From positions 2,345,127 through 2,409,126 of the forward strand of contig NZ_JAFMTA010000001.1 of the NCBI RefSeq assembly GCF_017916515.1: a stretch of DNA of 64,000 nt, read 5' to 3'. This DNA is from Naasia sp. SYSU D00948. GTDB taxonomy: Bacteria > Actinomycetota > Actinomycetes > Actinomycetales > Microbacteriaceae. The position numbers and the translations under genes were made by a program. Shown here in pieces: positions 10,354 to 19,116 of this stretch (positions are counted from its first letter, which is position 1; every line of letters begins with the position of its first letter). The notes beneath the pieces were generated by a model that made no database searches, was not told where the DNA came from, and saw only the letters and a list, made by a program, of their open reading frames with translations.

Positions 10354-11508
10354 ATGTCCTCCCTCACCGCGACCGCGCCCGCCCTGCGCATCGGGCCTCT
10401 CGTGCTCGACGCGCCGGTCGTCCTCGCGCCGATGGCGGGCATCACGAACACCGCGTTCCGCCGGCTGTGCCGCGGGTTCGGCGCCGGGCTCTACGTCAGC
10501 GAGATGATCACGAGCCGCGCCCTCGTCGAGCGGACCCCCGAGACGATGCGCCTCATCACGCATCACGAGTCCGAGACGCCGCGCTCAATCCAGCTGTACG
10601 GCGTCGACCCCGCCACGGTGTCGGAGGCGGTCCGCATCCTCGTCGCGGAGGACCGGGCCGACCACATCGACCTCAACTTCGGCTGCCCCGTGCCCAAGGT
10701 GACCCGCAAGGGCGGGGGATCCGCGCTGCCCTGGAAGCTGGACCTCTTCCGCGACATCGTGGAAGGCGCGGTCCGCGCCGCCGGTCCGGTCCCGCTCACG
10801 ATCAAGATGCGGAAGGGCATCGACGCGGAGCACCTCACGTACCTCGAGGCGGGACGGATCGCCGAGGGTGCCGGCGTGGCGAGCATCGCGCTGCACGCAC
10901 GCACGGCCGCGGAGTTCTACTCGGGCCACGCCGACTGGTCGGCGATCGCGAAGCTCAAGGAGACCGTCACGAGCGTGCCGGTGCTCGGCAACGGCGACAT
11001 CTGGTCGGGTGCCGACGCGGTGCGGATGGTGCGGGAGACCGGATGCGACGGCGTCGTCGTCGGTCGCGGCTGCCTGGGACGCCCGTGGCTGTTCGGCGAC
11101 CTCGCGGCCGCGTTCGCCGGCGAGGACCGGATCGCGATGCCCACGCTCGGGGTGGTGGCCGCGACGTTCCGCCGCCACGCTGAGCTGCTCGTCGAGTTCT
11201 TCGGCAGCGAGGAGCGCGGCTGCCGCGACATCCGCAAGCACGTCGCCTGGTACTTCAAGGGCTACCCGGTCGGCGGCGACCTCCGCGCCCGCCTCGCCAC
11301 CGCGTCCTCGCTGCAGGAGATCGACGACCTGCTGGCCACCCTCGACGGCGACGAGCCCTACCCGGGCGAGGCGGCCGAGGGGCAGCGGGGCCGGGCCGGG
11401 AGCCCGAAGCGGCCGGTGCTGCCGGACGGCTGGCTCGCGAGCCGGACGCTGGGCACCGAGGAGCGCTGCGAGGTCGCCGGCGCGGAGATGTTCAACAGTG
11501 GCGGCTGA
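10354..11508 (+). CDS. dusB: tRNA-dihydrouridine synthase
   Basis: Flavin enzyme reducing uridines in the tRNA D-loop. The 384-residue TIM barrel opens with 'LAPMAGITNTAFRRLCR', contains 'DHIDLNFGCPVPKVTRKGGGSAL' (split around the active Cys of NFGCP), 'IKMRKGID', 'IALHARTAAEFYSG' and 'GNGDIWS', and ends with the helical C-terminal tRNA-binding domain around 'RKHVAWYFKGYPVG'. It shows a leaderless -10 box. The last 11 bases overlap the dgt start, so dusB, dgt and the next gene form a tightly packed operon. Confidence 0.94.
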   Translation: MSSLTATAPALRIGPLVLDAPVVLAPMAGITNTAFRRLCRGFGAGLYVSEMITSRALVERTPETMRLITHHESETPRSIQLYGVDPATVSEAVRILVAEDRADHIDLNFGCPVPKVTRKGGGSALPWKLDLFRDIVEGAVRAAGPVPLTIKMRKGIDAEHLTYLEAGRIAEGAGVASIALHARTAAEFYSGHADWSAIAKLKETVTSVPVLGNGDIWSGADAVRMVRETGCDGVVVGRGCLGRPWLFGDLAAAFAGEDRIAMPTLGVVAATFRRHAELLVEFFGSEERGCRDIRKHVAWYFKGYPVGGDLRARLATASSLQEIDDLLATLDGDEPYPGEAAEGQRGRAGSPKRPVLPDGWLASRTLGTEERCEVAGAEMFNSGG

Positions 11509-12751
11509 CGCTGCGGCGTCGGGCTACGAGGAGCGCGACCGGGACCGCCGTCTGCCCGAGCAGCACTCGAGCCGCCGCAGCGACTTCGCCCGTGACCGCG
11601 CGCGGCTGCTGCACTCCAGCGCGCTGCGGCGGCTCGCCGCGAAGACGCAGGTGCTGAGCCCGACAGCGGGCCTCGACTTCGCCCGCAACCGTCTCACGCA
11701 CTCGCTCGAGGTCGCGCAGGTCGGGCGCGAGCTGGGTCTCGCGCTCGGCCTCGACCCGGACGTCGTCGACACGGCCTGCCTGGCCCACGACATCGGTCAT
11801 CCTCCGTTCGGGCACAACGGCGAGAAGGCGCTCGCGGAGTGGGCGGCCGACATCGGCGGCTTCGAGGGCAACGCCCAGTCGCTGCGTCTGCTCACGCGTC
11901 TGGAGCCCAAGGTCTTCGGCGAGGACGGCAGCCCGTTCGGCGTCAACCTCACGCGCGCGAGCCTCGACGCCAGCTGCAAGTACCCGTGGTCGGCCGCCGA
12001 CGCCGTCGCGGACCCGAGCGGTCGCGCCAAGTTCGGCTACTACGCCGACGACCTCGACGCCTTCGTGTGGATGCGGGAGGGCGCTCCCGACGGCGTCCGC
12101 TGCATCGAGGCGGAGGTGATGGACCTCAGCGACGACATCGCCTACTCGGTGCACGACTTCGAGGACGCCGTCACCGGCGGCTACATCGACGTGGCGGCGC
12201 TGGGCCGCCGCGAGCAGGACGACGAGCTCGTCACGGCGATGCACTCGTGGGTCGGCGGCGAGTACGACCACGCCGAGCTCATCGAGGCGTTCGACCGGCT
12301 CCACGAGCTGGACTTCTGGATCTCGTCATGGGACGGCTCACGGCGCGCCCAGGGACGCCTCAAGAACCTCACGAGCCAGCTCATCGGACGCTTCGCCGGC
12401 GCCGCGACGCGGGCCACGCGGGCGGCGTTTCCCCTCGAGAAGCTCAGCCGGTTCTCCGCGCAGGTCGTCGTGCCGCGCGAGATCGGCGCCGAGATCGCGG
12501 TCATGAAGGGGATCGTCGCGGCCTTCGTCATGACCAACACGACGCGCACGCCGGTCTACGCGCAGCAGCGCGACCTGCTCCAGGAGCTCGCCGACGTCCT
12601 CGTCGAGCGGCCGCAGGAGCTCGACCCGGCGTTCGCAGCCGACCACGCCGACGCGACCGACGAGGCGGGACGCCGCCGGGCGGTCGTCGACCAGGTCGCG
12701 AGCCTCACCGATCAATCCGCCATCGCATGGCACGAGCGTCTCGTCCGCTGA
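11498..12751 (+). CDS. dgt: Deoxyguanosinetriphosphate triphosphohydrolase (HD-domain dNTPase)
   Basis: Hydrolyses dNTPs to nucleoside and triphosphate, balancing precursor pools. The 417-residue protein has the Dgt signature 'RLAAKTQVLSP', 'RNRLTHSLEVAQVGR' with the first HD-domain histidine, and the metal-binding 'LAHDIGHPPFGHNGE' loop. Further down, 'MDLSDDIAYSVHDFEDAV' holds the last metal Asp. The GTG at 11498 overlaps dusB by 11 bases. Its end overlaps the next gene by 25 bases. The dgt-dnaG neighbourhood is widely conserved in actinobacteria. Confidence 0.93.
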   Translation: MAADAAASGYEERDRDRRLPEQHSSRRSDFARDRARLLHSSALRRLAAKTQVLSPTAGLDFARNRLTHSLEVAQVGRELGLALGLDPDVVDTACLAHDIGHPPFGHNGEKALAEWAADIGGFEGNAQSLRLLTRLEPKVFGEDGSPFGVNLTRASLDASCKYPWSAADAVADPSGRAKFGYYADDLDAFVWMREGAPDGVRCIEAEVMDLSDDIAYSVHDFEDAVTGGYIDVAALGRREQDDELVTAMHSWVGGEYDHAELIEAFDRLHELDFWISSWDGSRRAQGRLKNLTSQLIGRFAGAATRATRAAFPLEKLSRFSAQVVVPREIGAEIAVMKGIVAAFVMTNTTRTPVYAQQRDLLQELADVLVERPQELDPAFAADHADATDEAGRRRAVVDQVASLTDQSAIAWHERLVR

Positions 12752-13596
12752 CCCGGCGGCTCCGCACCGTCGACGACGTCTGGAGCGAGGGCGTGCTCGT
12801 CGCCGGCGGCGGGCGCGCGATCCTGCTCCAGCTCGCCGATCCCGCTGTCGCGGAGGGCGTGGCCCGGCACAGCTACTTCACCGAGGATCCCGTCCGCCGG
12901 CTGGTCGGCACCCTCGAGTACGTCTACGTCGTCGGCTTCGGCACCGACGAGGAGGCGAACCGGGTCGCCCGTGAGGTCGGCCTCGCCCACCGCGGCGTGC
13001 GCGGGGCGGGACGGGTGGCGTACGACGCCCGCGATCCCGACCTCCAGCTCTGGGTCGCCGCGACCCTGTACGAGACGACCGTCGCGGTGATCGAGCAGGT
13101 GTACGGGCGACTCGACGACGACGTGGCCGACGACCTGTACCGCCGGGACGCGGTGCTCGGCACCGCGCTCGGCATGCCGGCCACGGCCTGGCCGGCCGAC
13201 CGCGACGCGTTCGCCGAGTACTGGAACGAGCGCCTGGCCGCGGTGCACGTCACGCCATCGGCTCGCCGGGTGGCCGGTGCCCTCATGCGGCCCGCGTCGG
13301 GGCCTTACTGGATGCGGGCCGTCATGCCGGTCGTGCGCCTGGTCACCGCGGGTCTGCTGCCGCCCGCGGTGCGGAGCGGGTACGGCGTGGTGTGGGAGGA
13401 CCGGCACCAGCGGCGCTTCGACCGCGTCATGACCGTCGCGGGAGGGGTGTACCGGGCGCTCCCGCGGGCCGTCCGGCAGCTTCCCAGCCGTCTCCTGCTG
13501 CGCCGCTTCCGCCGTCGCATCGCGAGCCCTGCGGGGAACGCGGCCCATAGCGGAACCGGTGGAGGGCGGCCGGGCCGGATCGGTGCCCGAACCTAG
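12727..13596 (+). CDS. Oxygenase MpaB family protein (DUF2236)
   Basis: A 289-residue protein of the MpaB-like/DUF2236 family, typified by the latex-clearing oxygenases. Family hallmarks seen are 'RAILLQLADPAVAEGVARHS', 'YVYVVGFGTDEEANRVAREV' and 'RDPDLQLWVAATLYETTVAV', ahead of a C-terminal membrane-leaning segment rich in leucine and arginine. The substrate is unknown. The ATG at 12727 lies inside the dgt 3' end, so translation is probably coupled. It separates dgt from dnaG, which has its own promoter. Confidence 0.85.
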   Translation: MARASRPLTRRLRTVDDVWSEGVLVAGGGRAILLQLADPAVAEGVARHSYFTEDPVRRLVGTLEYVYVVGFGTDEEANRVAREVGLAHRGVRGAGRVAYDARDPDLQLWVAATLYETTVAVIEQVYGRLDDDVADDLYRRDAVLGTALGMPATAWPADRDAFAEYWNERLAAVHVTPSARRVAGALMRPASGPYWMRAVMPVVRLVTAGLLPPAVRSGYGVVWEDRHQRRFDRVMTVAGGVYRALPRAVRQLPSRLLLRRFRRRIASPAGNAAHSGTGGGRPGRIGART

Positions 13597-13599
13597 AAT
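13594..13599 (+). promoter_or_regulatory. Leaderless -10 box for dnaG
   Basis: TAGAAT, a near-consensus -10 hexamer, precedes the dnaG ATG by seven bases. Confidence 0.6.
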
Positions 13600-13606
13600 T
13601 GCGGGC

Positions 13607-15766
13607 ATGGCGGGGCGGATCCTGAAGAGCGACATCGACGAGGTGCGCACCCGCGTCAACCTCGCCGACGTCGTCGGGGACTACGTCGCCCTGAAGTTCG
13701 CCGGCGTCGGATCGCTGAAGGGTCTCTGCCCGTTCCACGACGAGCGCAGCCCGAGCTTCCACGTCCGTCCCCAGGTCGGCCTGTACCACTGCTTCGGCTG
13801 CGGCGAGGGCGGGGACGTGTACACGTTCCTGCAGAAGATGGACCACGTCACCTTCGCCGAGGCGGTCGAGCGGATGGCGGCCCGCGTCGGCATCACGCTC
13901 CGGTACGAGGACGGCTCGGGCCCGGCTCAGGAGGCCGGCAACCGGGCGCGCCTCCTGGCGGCGAACCGGGCCGCGGCGGAGTTCTTCGTCGAGCGCCTCG
14001 CCTCGCCGGCCGCGGACGTCGGCCGCCGCTTCCTGGGGGAGCGCGGCTTCGACCGCGCGGCCGCCCAGCACTTCGGCGTCGGCTTCGCCCCCAAGAGCTG
14101 GGACGAGCTGACCAAGCATCTGCGCGGCCGCGGCTTCACCGATCAGGAGCTCCTCGCCGCCGGGCTCGTCTCCAGCGGGGACCGCGGGGTCTACGACCGG
14201 TTCCGGGGACGGGTGGTGTGGCCGATCCGCGACCTCTCCGGCGAGACGGTCGGCTTCGGGGCGCGCCGCCTGCTCGAGGACGACAAGGGACCCAAGTACC
14301 TCAACACGCCCGAAACGGCGATCTACCACAAGGCGCAGGTCATGTACGGGCTGGACCTCGCCAAGCGCGACATCTCGCGCAGCCGCCAGGTCGTGGTCGT
14401 CGAGGGCTACACGGACGTGATGGCGTGCCACCTCGCCGGCGTGACGACCGCGGTGGCCACGTCCGGCACCGCGTTCGGGGTCGACCACATCAAGGTCCTC
14501 CGGCGGGTGCTCGGCGACGACTCGGCGAGCGGGGAGGTGATCTTCACGTTCGATCCGGATGCGGCCGGGGAGAAGGCGGCCGTGCGCGCGTTCGGCGAGG
14601 AGCAGCGCTTCGCCGCGCAGACCTATGTCGCGACCGGGCCGGAGGGGCTCGATCCGTGCGACCTGCGCCTGGCCCGCGGCGACGAGGCGGTGCGCGGCAT
14701 GATCGACGCGAAGAAGCCGATGTTCGAGTTCATCATCCGGCAGCAGCTCCGCGCCCACGACCTCGACACCGTGGAGGGCCGGGTCGCCGCCCTCCGCGCG
14801 GCGGCGCCGATCGTGGCCGAGATCCGGGACCCCTCCCTGCGGCCGGGCTACGCTCGCGAGCTCGCCCGATGGCTCGGCATGGATCTCCAGGAGGTCTCGG
14901 CCGCCGTCGCGTCCGCCGGCAGCCGGACCACGGCCGCACGGACCGGGGACTCCCGTCAGGGCGAGCAGCGCGGACGGGACAGCCGCGCGCCGCGGCAGGA
15001 CGGGTGGCAGGACCGGCGAGCGGCGGCGCCGCAGCGCGGTGTCCCGCAGCGAGGAGAGCCGCAGCACACTGCGCCGCCGCGGGGAGCAGCTCAGCGCGGA
15101 GCGCCGCAGCGCGGGCCGGCACCGTCCGGCCCCGATCGCCGGGGACCCGCGCGCATCGGCCGCGAGGACTTCGGCCCCCCTGCACCCGACGACCGGGACG
15201 CACCCCCGGACGACCGCGACGCTCCTCCTCCCGAGTACGACGCGCCGCCTCCCGAGGAGGATCACGGCGAGCCGGCGCCGGTGCGCGGCCCCACGCTCGC
15301 GCAGCTGCCGTCCGACCCGGCGACGCGGCTGGAGCGGGACGCGCTCATGGCGGTCCTGCAGTTCCCGCAGCTCGTCGGCCGGCAGCTCCTCGACCGCTCC
15401 ATGCGCTCGGGCTTCGCGAACCGGGCTCTCGCGGCCGTCCGCGACGCCGTGGCCGCCAACGCGGACGCGGCCGACTCCCCGGCCTGGCTGGAGCGGGTGA
15501 CCGGGGCGGTCCCGCCGCCGCTCGCGCCGCTCGTCCAGCAGCTCGCCATCGCGCCCCTGCCGCAGCAGCCCGGTGAGGAGGCACTCACGGTGTACGTGCG
15601 CGACGTCGCGTCCCGCCTCATCGACCGCGACCTGCTCCGCCGGAAGAACGACCTGCTCCGCCAGCTGCAGCGGACGCCCGCCGCCGAGGACCCGGAGCGC
15701 TACCGGGGGCTTCAGCGCGACCTGATGACGCTGGAGAGCGAGCGGCGGTCCCTCCGCGAGGGGTGA
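13607..15766 (+). CDS. dnaG: DNA primase
   Basis: Makes RNA primers for replication. The 719-residue protein has the CHC2 zinc finger (Cys41, His44, Cys62, Cys65 in CPFHDERSP and HCFGCG), the RNA polymerase core, and the Toprim active site with VVVEGYTDV (near 262-270) and FDPDAAG (near 313-319). Between about 440 and 565 lies a long disordered linker rich in Arg, Gln, Pro and Asp with short repeats of PQRG and PPDDRDA type, longer than in well-studied primases. A helical DnaB-interaction domain follows. The ATG at 13607 has a TAGAAT box seven bases upstream, suggesting a leaderless mRNA. Confidence 0.95.
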   Translation: MAGRILKSDIDEVRTRVNLADVVGDYVALKFAGVGSLKGLCPFHDERSPSFHVRPQVGLYHCFGCGEGGDVYTFLQKMDHVTFAEAVERMAARVGITLRYEDGSGPAQEAGNRARLLAANRAAAEFFVERLASPAADVGRRFLGERGFDRAAAQHFGVGFAPKSWDELTKHLRGRGFTDQELLAAGLVSSGDRGVYDRFRGRVVWPIRDLSGETVGFGARRLLEDDKGPKYLNTPETAIYHKAQVMYGLDLAKRDISRSRQVVVVEGYTDVMACHLAGVTTAVATSGTAFGVDHIKVLRRVLGDDSASGEVIFTFDPDAAGEKAAVRAFGEEQRFAAQTYVATGPEGLDPCDLRLARGDEAVRGMIDAKKPMFEFIIRQQLRAHDLDTVEGRVAALRAAAPIVAEIRDPSLRPGYARELARWLGMDLQEVSAAVASAGSRTTAARTGDSRQGEQRGRDSRAPRQDGWQDRRAAAPQRGVPQRGEPQHTAPPRGAAQRGAPQRGPAPSGPDRRGPARIGREDFGPPAPDDRDAPPDDRDAPPPEYDAPPPEEDHGEPAPVRGPTLAQLPSDPATRLERDALMAVLQFPQLVGRQLLDRSMRSGFANRALAAVRDAVAANADAADSPAWLERVTGAVPPPLAPLVQQLAIAPLPQQPGEEALTVYVRDVASRLIDRDLLRRKNDLLRQLQRTPAAEDPERYRGLQRDLMTLESERRSLREG

Positions 15767-15804
15767 GGCGCGGGCCGGCGTCCGTGGGACGCCGCGGTGC
15801 CCGG

Positions 15805-15810
15805 CAGAAT
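15805..15810 (+). promoter_or_regulatory. Leaderless -10 box for the ABC ATPase gene
   Basis: CAGAAT sits six bases before the ATG at 15817. Confidence 0.5.
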
Positions 15811-15816
15811 GAGGGC

Positions 15817-16674
15817 ATGCCTTCCGCCGGTGACACCGTGGTCTCCGCCAGCGACGTGACGATCGAGTACCCGGGAGGGCGCGGCCACTCCGCCCATCGG
15901 GCCGTCGACGGCGTCACCTTCACCGTGGGCAGGGGTGAGCTCATGGGACTCGTCGGGGAGACCGGATCCGGCAAGAGCACCTTCGCCCGCGCTGTCGCCG
16001 GCGGGGTCGGTCGCGGGCTCTCCGGCGAGGACGTGCCGAGGATCGTCGGCGGCTCCCTCCACGTGCTCGGGCACGAGCTGCGCCGGCTCGGTCGCCGCGG
16101 CCGGAACCGGCTCTCCCTCGACGTGGGATACCTTCCGCAGAACGCCGGCCGCCTGCTGCTGCCCGGCCACACCATCGCGGAGAACGTCGGCGCGCCGATC
16201 CTCGAGCAGGACCGGCACTACGACCGACGGGAGCTCGGTGCGCGCGTCGCCGAGCTGCTCGACTCGGTGCAGCTGCCGCTCAAGGTGATGGGACTGTTCC
16301 CGCACGAGATCTCGAGCGGACAGCGCCAGCGCGTCGCGATCGCCCGCTCGCTCGTCCACCGCCCTCTCCTGTGGGTCGCGGACGAGCCGACGGCCGGCGT
16401 GGACGTGACCGCCCGCGGCCCGGTCCTCGACAGCATCCTCGAGCTGCAGAGCGAGCACGACTTCTCGGCCCTCATCGTGAGCCACGAGGCGGCGGTGACC
16501 GCGCGGGTCACGGACCGCGTCGCGGTGCTGCAGGGCGGGCACCTCGTCGGGCTCGGCCGGCTCGACGACGTGCTGGAAAACGGCGTCCATCCGTACATCC
16601 GCGGCCTCGCCGAGGAGTACCGCATCGCCACCGGACCGATCGACCTGCCGGAATTCGAGGGGGAGCAGTCATGA
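15817..16674 (+). CDS. ABC transporter ATP-binding protein, oligopeptide (OppF/DppF) type
   Basis: A 285-residue ATPase of the peptide/nickel importer class. Walker A GETGSGKS is at 47-54, the ABC signature ISSGQRQ at about 165-171, Walker B LLWVADEP at about 184-191, and the switch histidine in 'LIVSHEAAV'. No permease, binding protein or OppD partner lies nearby, and the C-terminus lacks most of the usual oligopeptide-transporter extension, so it may serve a transporter encoded elsewhere. Its stop overlaps the next gene as ATGA, giving a two-gene unit with a dehydrogenase. Confidence 0.85.
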   Translation: MPSAGDTVVSASDVTIEYPGGRGHSAHRAVDGVTFTVGRGELMGLVGETGSGKSTFARAVAGGVGRGLSGEDVPRIVGGSLHVLGHELRRLGRRGRNRLSLDVGYLPQNAGRLLLPGHTIAENVGAPILEQDRHYDRRELGARVAELLDSVQLPLKVMGLFPHEISSGQRQRVAIARSLVHRPLLWVADEPTAGVDVTARGPVLDSILELQSEHDFSALIVSHEAAVTARVTDRVAVLQGGHLVGLGRLDDVLENGVHPYIRGLAEEYRIATGPIDLPEFEGEQS

Positions 16675-17672
16675 CCGAGCGGTTCCGTCATCGCGCCGTC
16701 GCGGGAGCCGGGGCCGCGGAGCTGCCGCCGGACGCACGGCCGCAGGCGGGACCGATCGCGGTCCTCCCGGAGAGCGACGCGGGGGAGGTGTTCCTCGACG
16801 CCGTGCGCTCCGCGGGAGGGGAGCCGGCGCCCCTCGGCTCCTCAACGCGCGGGATCGTGTGGCTCGGCCCGTCCGATCCCGACGGCCTCCTGGAGGCGCT
16901 CGAGCGCTCGCCGGGCGTCCAGTGGGTGCAGCTGCCGTGGGCGGGCGTCGACGCCTTCGCTCAGGCGCTCGCCGACCACGACCGCGACGACCTCGTCTGG
17001 ACCAGCGCGAAGGGCGCCTACGCCCAGCCGGTCGCCGAGCATGCCCTCACGCTCACCCTCGCGGGCCTGCGCTCGCTGACCGAGCGCGCCCGCGCGACCT
17101 CGTGGGGGCCCAAGACGGGCGAGTCCCTGTACGGCAAGACGGTCGTCGTCGTCGGCGCCGGCGGCATCGCCGTCGAGCTGATCCGGCTCATGGCGCCCTT
17201 CGACGTCCGGACCATCGTCGTGCGCCGCAGTGCGGGCGAGGTCGAGGGGGCCGAGCGCACCGTGACGAGCGAGCGTCTCGCGGAGGTCCTGCCGGAGGCG
17301 GACGTCCTGGTCCTGGCCGCCGCGAGCACCGCCGAGACGCGGCACCTCATCGGGGAGCGGGAGCTCGCCGCGATGAAGCCCACCGCGGTCCTCGTCAACG
17401 TCGCCCGCGGCGCCCTCGTCGACACGGATGCGCTGGTCGCGGCCCTGCGCGGGGAGCGCCTGCACTTCGCGGGTCTCGACGTGACGGATCCCGAGCCCCT
17501 TCCCGACGGGCATCCGCTCTGGTCCGAGCCCCGCGCTCTGATCACCCCGCACTCGGCCGACACGCCCGAGATGATCGAGCCGCTCCTCGCCGAGCGGGTG
17601 CGCCTGAACGTCGAGGCCTTCGTGTCGACGGGCCGTTTCGTGGGCGTCGTCGACCCGCGGGCCGGGTATTGA
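16671..17672 (+). CDS. D-isomer-specific 2-hydroxyacid dehydrogenase
   Basis: A 333-residue NAD(P)-dependent dehydrogenase. The Rossmann glycine motif is VVGAGGIAVEL, with the last glycine of the usual GxGxxG replaced by valine. The catalytic arginine lies in 'LVNVARGALVDT', the glutamate region in 'DVTDPEPLPDGHPLW', and the catalytic histidine in 'LITPHSAD'. The substrate cannot be set; glyoxylate or hydroxypyruvate-like acids are typical. Translation is coupled to the upstream ABC ATPase by a 4-base overlap. Confidence 0.87.
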   Translation: MTERFRHRAVAGAGAAELPPDARPQAGPIAVLPESDAGEVFLDAVRSAGGEPAPLGSSTRGIVWLGPSDPDGLLEALERSPGVQWVQLPWAGVDAFAQALADHDRDDLVWTSAKGAYAQPVAEHALTLTLAGLRSLTERARATSWGPKTGESLYGKTVVVVGAGGIAVELIRLMAPFDVRTIVVRRSAGEVEGAERTVTSERLAEVLPEADVLVLAAASTAETRHLIGERELAAMKPTAVLVNVARGALVDTDALVAALRGERLHFAGLDVTDPEPLPDGHPLWSEPRALITPHSADTPEMIEPLLAERVRLNVEAFVSTGRFVGVVDPRAGY

Positions 17673-17715
17673 ACAGCGAGGCCCCTCCGGGTGCGCTAAA
17701 GTAGTCGAGCCCCAA

Positions 17716-17791
17716 TCCTCGATAGCTCAATTGGCAGAGCAGCCGGCTGTTAACCGGCAGGTTCTTGGTTCGAGTCCAAGTCGGGGAGCCA
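17716..17791 (+). tRNA. tRNA-Asn (GTT)
   Basis: A full cloverleaf is visible: acceptor TCCTCGA paired with TCGGGGA, D-arm TAGCTCAATTGGCAGAGCA, anticodon loop CTGTTAA giving GTT, T-loop GGTTCGAGTCC and an encoded CCA end. A TAAAGT box at 17697-17702 is a plausible -10 promoter element. Confidence 0.95.
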
Positions 17792-17796
17792 GTCAC

Positions 17797-18162
17797 TCAG
17801 TGGTGACCGCCCATCCCGGGCTTCGCCGCGCACTCGACGCACAGGGTCGTCCACGGCCGTGCCTCGAGTCTCCCGTCCGCGATCGCGCGTCCGCAGCTCG
17901 CGCAGCGGCCGTACCGGCCCTCGTCGAGAGCACGGAGGGCGTCGGCGATCCACGCGCGCCGCTGCTCGGCCTCCCGCCGCAGCGCATCCGCCTGCGACCG
18001 CTCCCACGCCAGCGTCGAGCCCTCCGGGTCGTGCTCGTCGTCGGTCGCCACGTCCCGCTGCGCGTCGGCGAGGGAGCCGAGCTCCGCCTGGATGCTCTTG
18101 AGGAGGATCACGGCCTCTGTGTCCGCGCGGAGGAGCCGCTCCCGCGCAGCCTGTTCCCGCAT
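17797..18162 (-). CDS. DksA/TraR family C4 zinc-finger protein
   Basis: A 121-residue protein with an N-terminal coiled helix pair and a C-terminal four-cysteine zinc finger (Cys87, Cys90, Cys108, Cys111: CASC and CVEC) in the typical 'DEGRYGRCASCGRAI' setting. The family binds RNA polymerase through its secondary channel and modulates transcription initiation; the acidic tip of E. coli DksA is not obvious here, so the target effect is unknown. The ATG at 18162 has an AGGAGG box. It ends six bases beyond the tRNA-Asn and is divergent from the kinase gene. Confidence 0.87.
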   Translation of the reverse strand: MREQAARERLLRADTEAVILLKSIQAELGSLADAQRDVATDDEHDPEGSTLAWERSQADALRREAEQRRAWIADALRALDEGRYGRCASCGRAIADGRLEARPWTTLCVECAAKPGMGGHH

Positions 18163-18206
18163 CGCGCCTCCTGCCGCGCCTCCCGGGCGGCGCGGTGCGG
18201 CCAGCC

Positions 18207-18212
18207 TAGACT
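18207..18212 (+). promoter_or_regulatory. Leaderless -10 box for the orphan kinase
   Basis: TAGACT is followed by seven bases and the ATG at 18220. Confidence 0.5.
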
Positions 18213-18219
18213 TCCCGGC

Positions 18220-19116
18220 ATGGCATGGGCCCTCGACGCCGCTCTCACGGCGACCCTGATCGCCGTGCCGGCCCTCCTCGCGGTCGTGTTCCTCGTGCTC
18301 TGGATCGCGGCCCAGCGCCGCTCGCGGCGGCTCGCCTCCGAGCAGCTCCTCTCCGCTCGGGCCCGGGTCGACCTCGAGCTGTCGGTCGCCGAGCAGGGCG
18401 GACGGCTCCGCATCATCCGCGAGCTCCACGACCTCGCGCTGCACAAAGTGACCTCGATGATCGCCGACGCGGAAGGCGCCCGTTACGCCGCCGCGACGGA
18501 TCCGAAGGTGGCCGTGCGCGCCGCCGGCTCCATCGCGGACACGGGTCGTGCCGCGCTGGCCGACATGCGCCGGGTGAGCTCGCTCGTCCGGGAGTCGGAG
18601 ACGGATGCGGCGCCGCAGCCCACCCTGCGCTCCACGAGCGACCTCTTCGCGAGAATGCGCGCCGCCGGGCTTGCCGTCACGGTCACCGAGGCCGGCGAGC
18701 CCTACGAGCTCAGCGCGGGGGCCGAGCTCGCGATCTACCGGATTCTGCAGGAGGCGCTCGGCAACTCGCTGAAGTGGGGCGGCGACGGCACCGAGGCACG
18801 CGTCGGCTTCACCTGGACGAGCCAGGGGCTGCAGGTCCGCGTGGACGACAACGGCATCCGCAACGCGGCGCTCCGGAAGGGTCTCGACGTGGACTTCGGC
18901 GCCGGATACACCGTCGACGACGACCTCCGGGCCCTCACGCAGGAGATCACGGGCCCCGGCGTCGAGGGGATGCGCGAGCGCACGGAGCTCTTCGGCGGCG
19001 TCTTCTCCGCGACCCTCACCGCGGGCGTCGGCTTCTCGGTCTCGGCGGTCTTCCCGGCGCTCCGTCACCACAACGGCGTCCACGGCGTGGACCTCTCCCG
19101 TGGCGGCACCCGCTAG
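18220..19116 (+). CDS. Orphan sensor histidine kinase (HisKA_3/NarL-type)
   Basis: A 298-residue kinase with one N-terminal membrane helix (about 8-30), a HisKA_3 dimerisation helix with the phosphoacceptor candidate His70 in 'IIRELHDLALHKVT', and a C-terminal HATPase domain with 'YRILQEALGNSLKWG' (N box) and VDDNGI. The D/N spacing and the 'GPGVEGMRERTELFGG' lid look complete. No response regulator is adjacent, so its partner is elsewhere. There is no extracytoplasmic sensor domain. The azlC start overlaps its 3' end by 17 bases. Confidence 0.85.
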   Translation: MAWALDAALTATLIAVPALLAVVFLVLWIAAQRRSRRLASEQLLSARARVDLELSVAEQGGRLRIIRELHDLALHKVTSMIADAEGARYAAATDPKVAVRAAGSIADTGRAALADMRRVSSLVRESETDAAPQPTLRSTSDLFARMRAAGLAVTVTEAGEPYELSAGAELAIYRILQEALGNSLKWGGDGTEARVGFTWTSQGLQVRVDDNGIRNAALRKGLDVDFGAGYTVDDDLRALTQEITGPGVEGMRERTELFGGVFSATLTAGVGFSVSAVFPALRHHNGVHGVDLSRGGTR

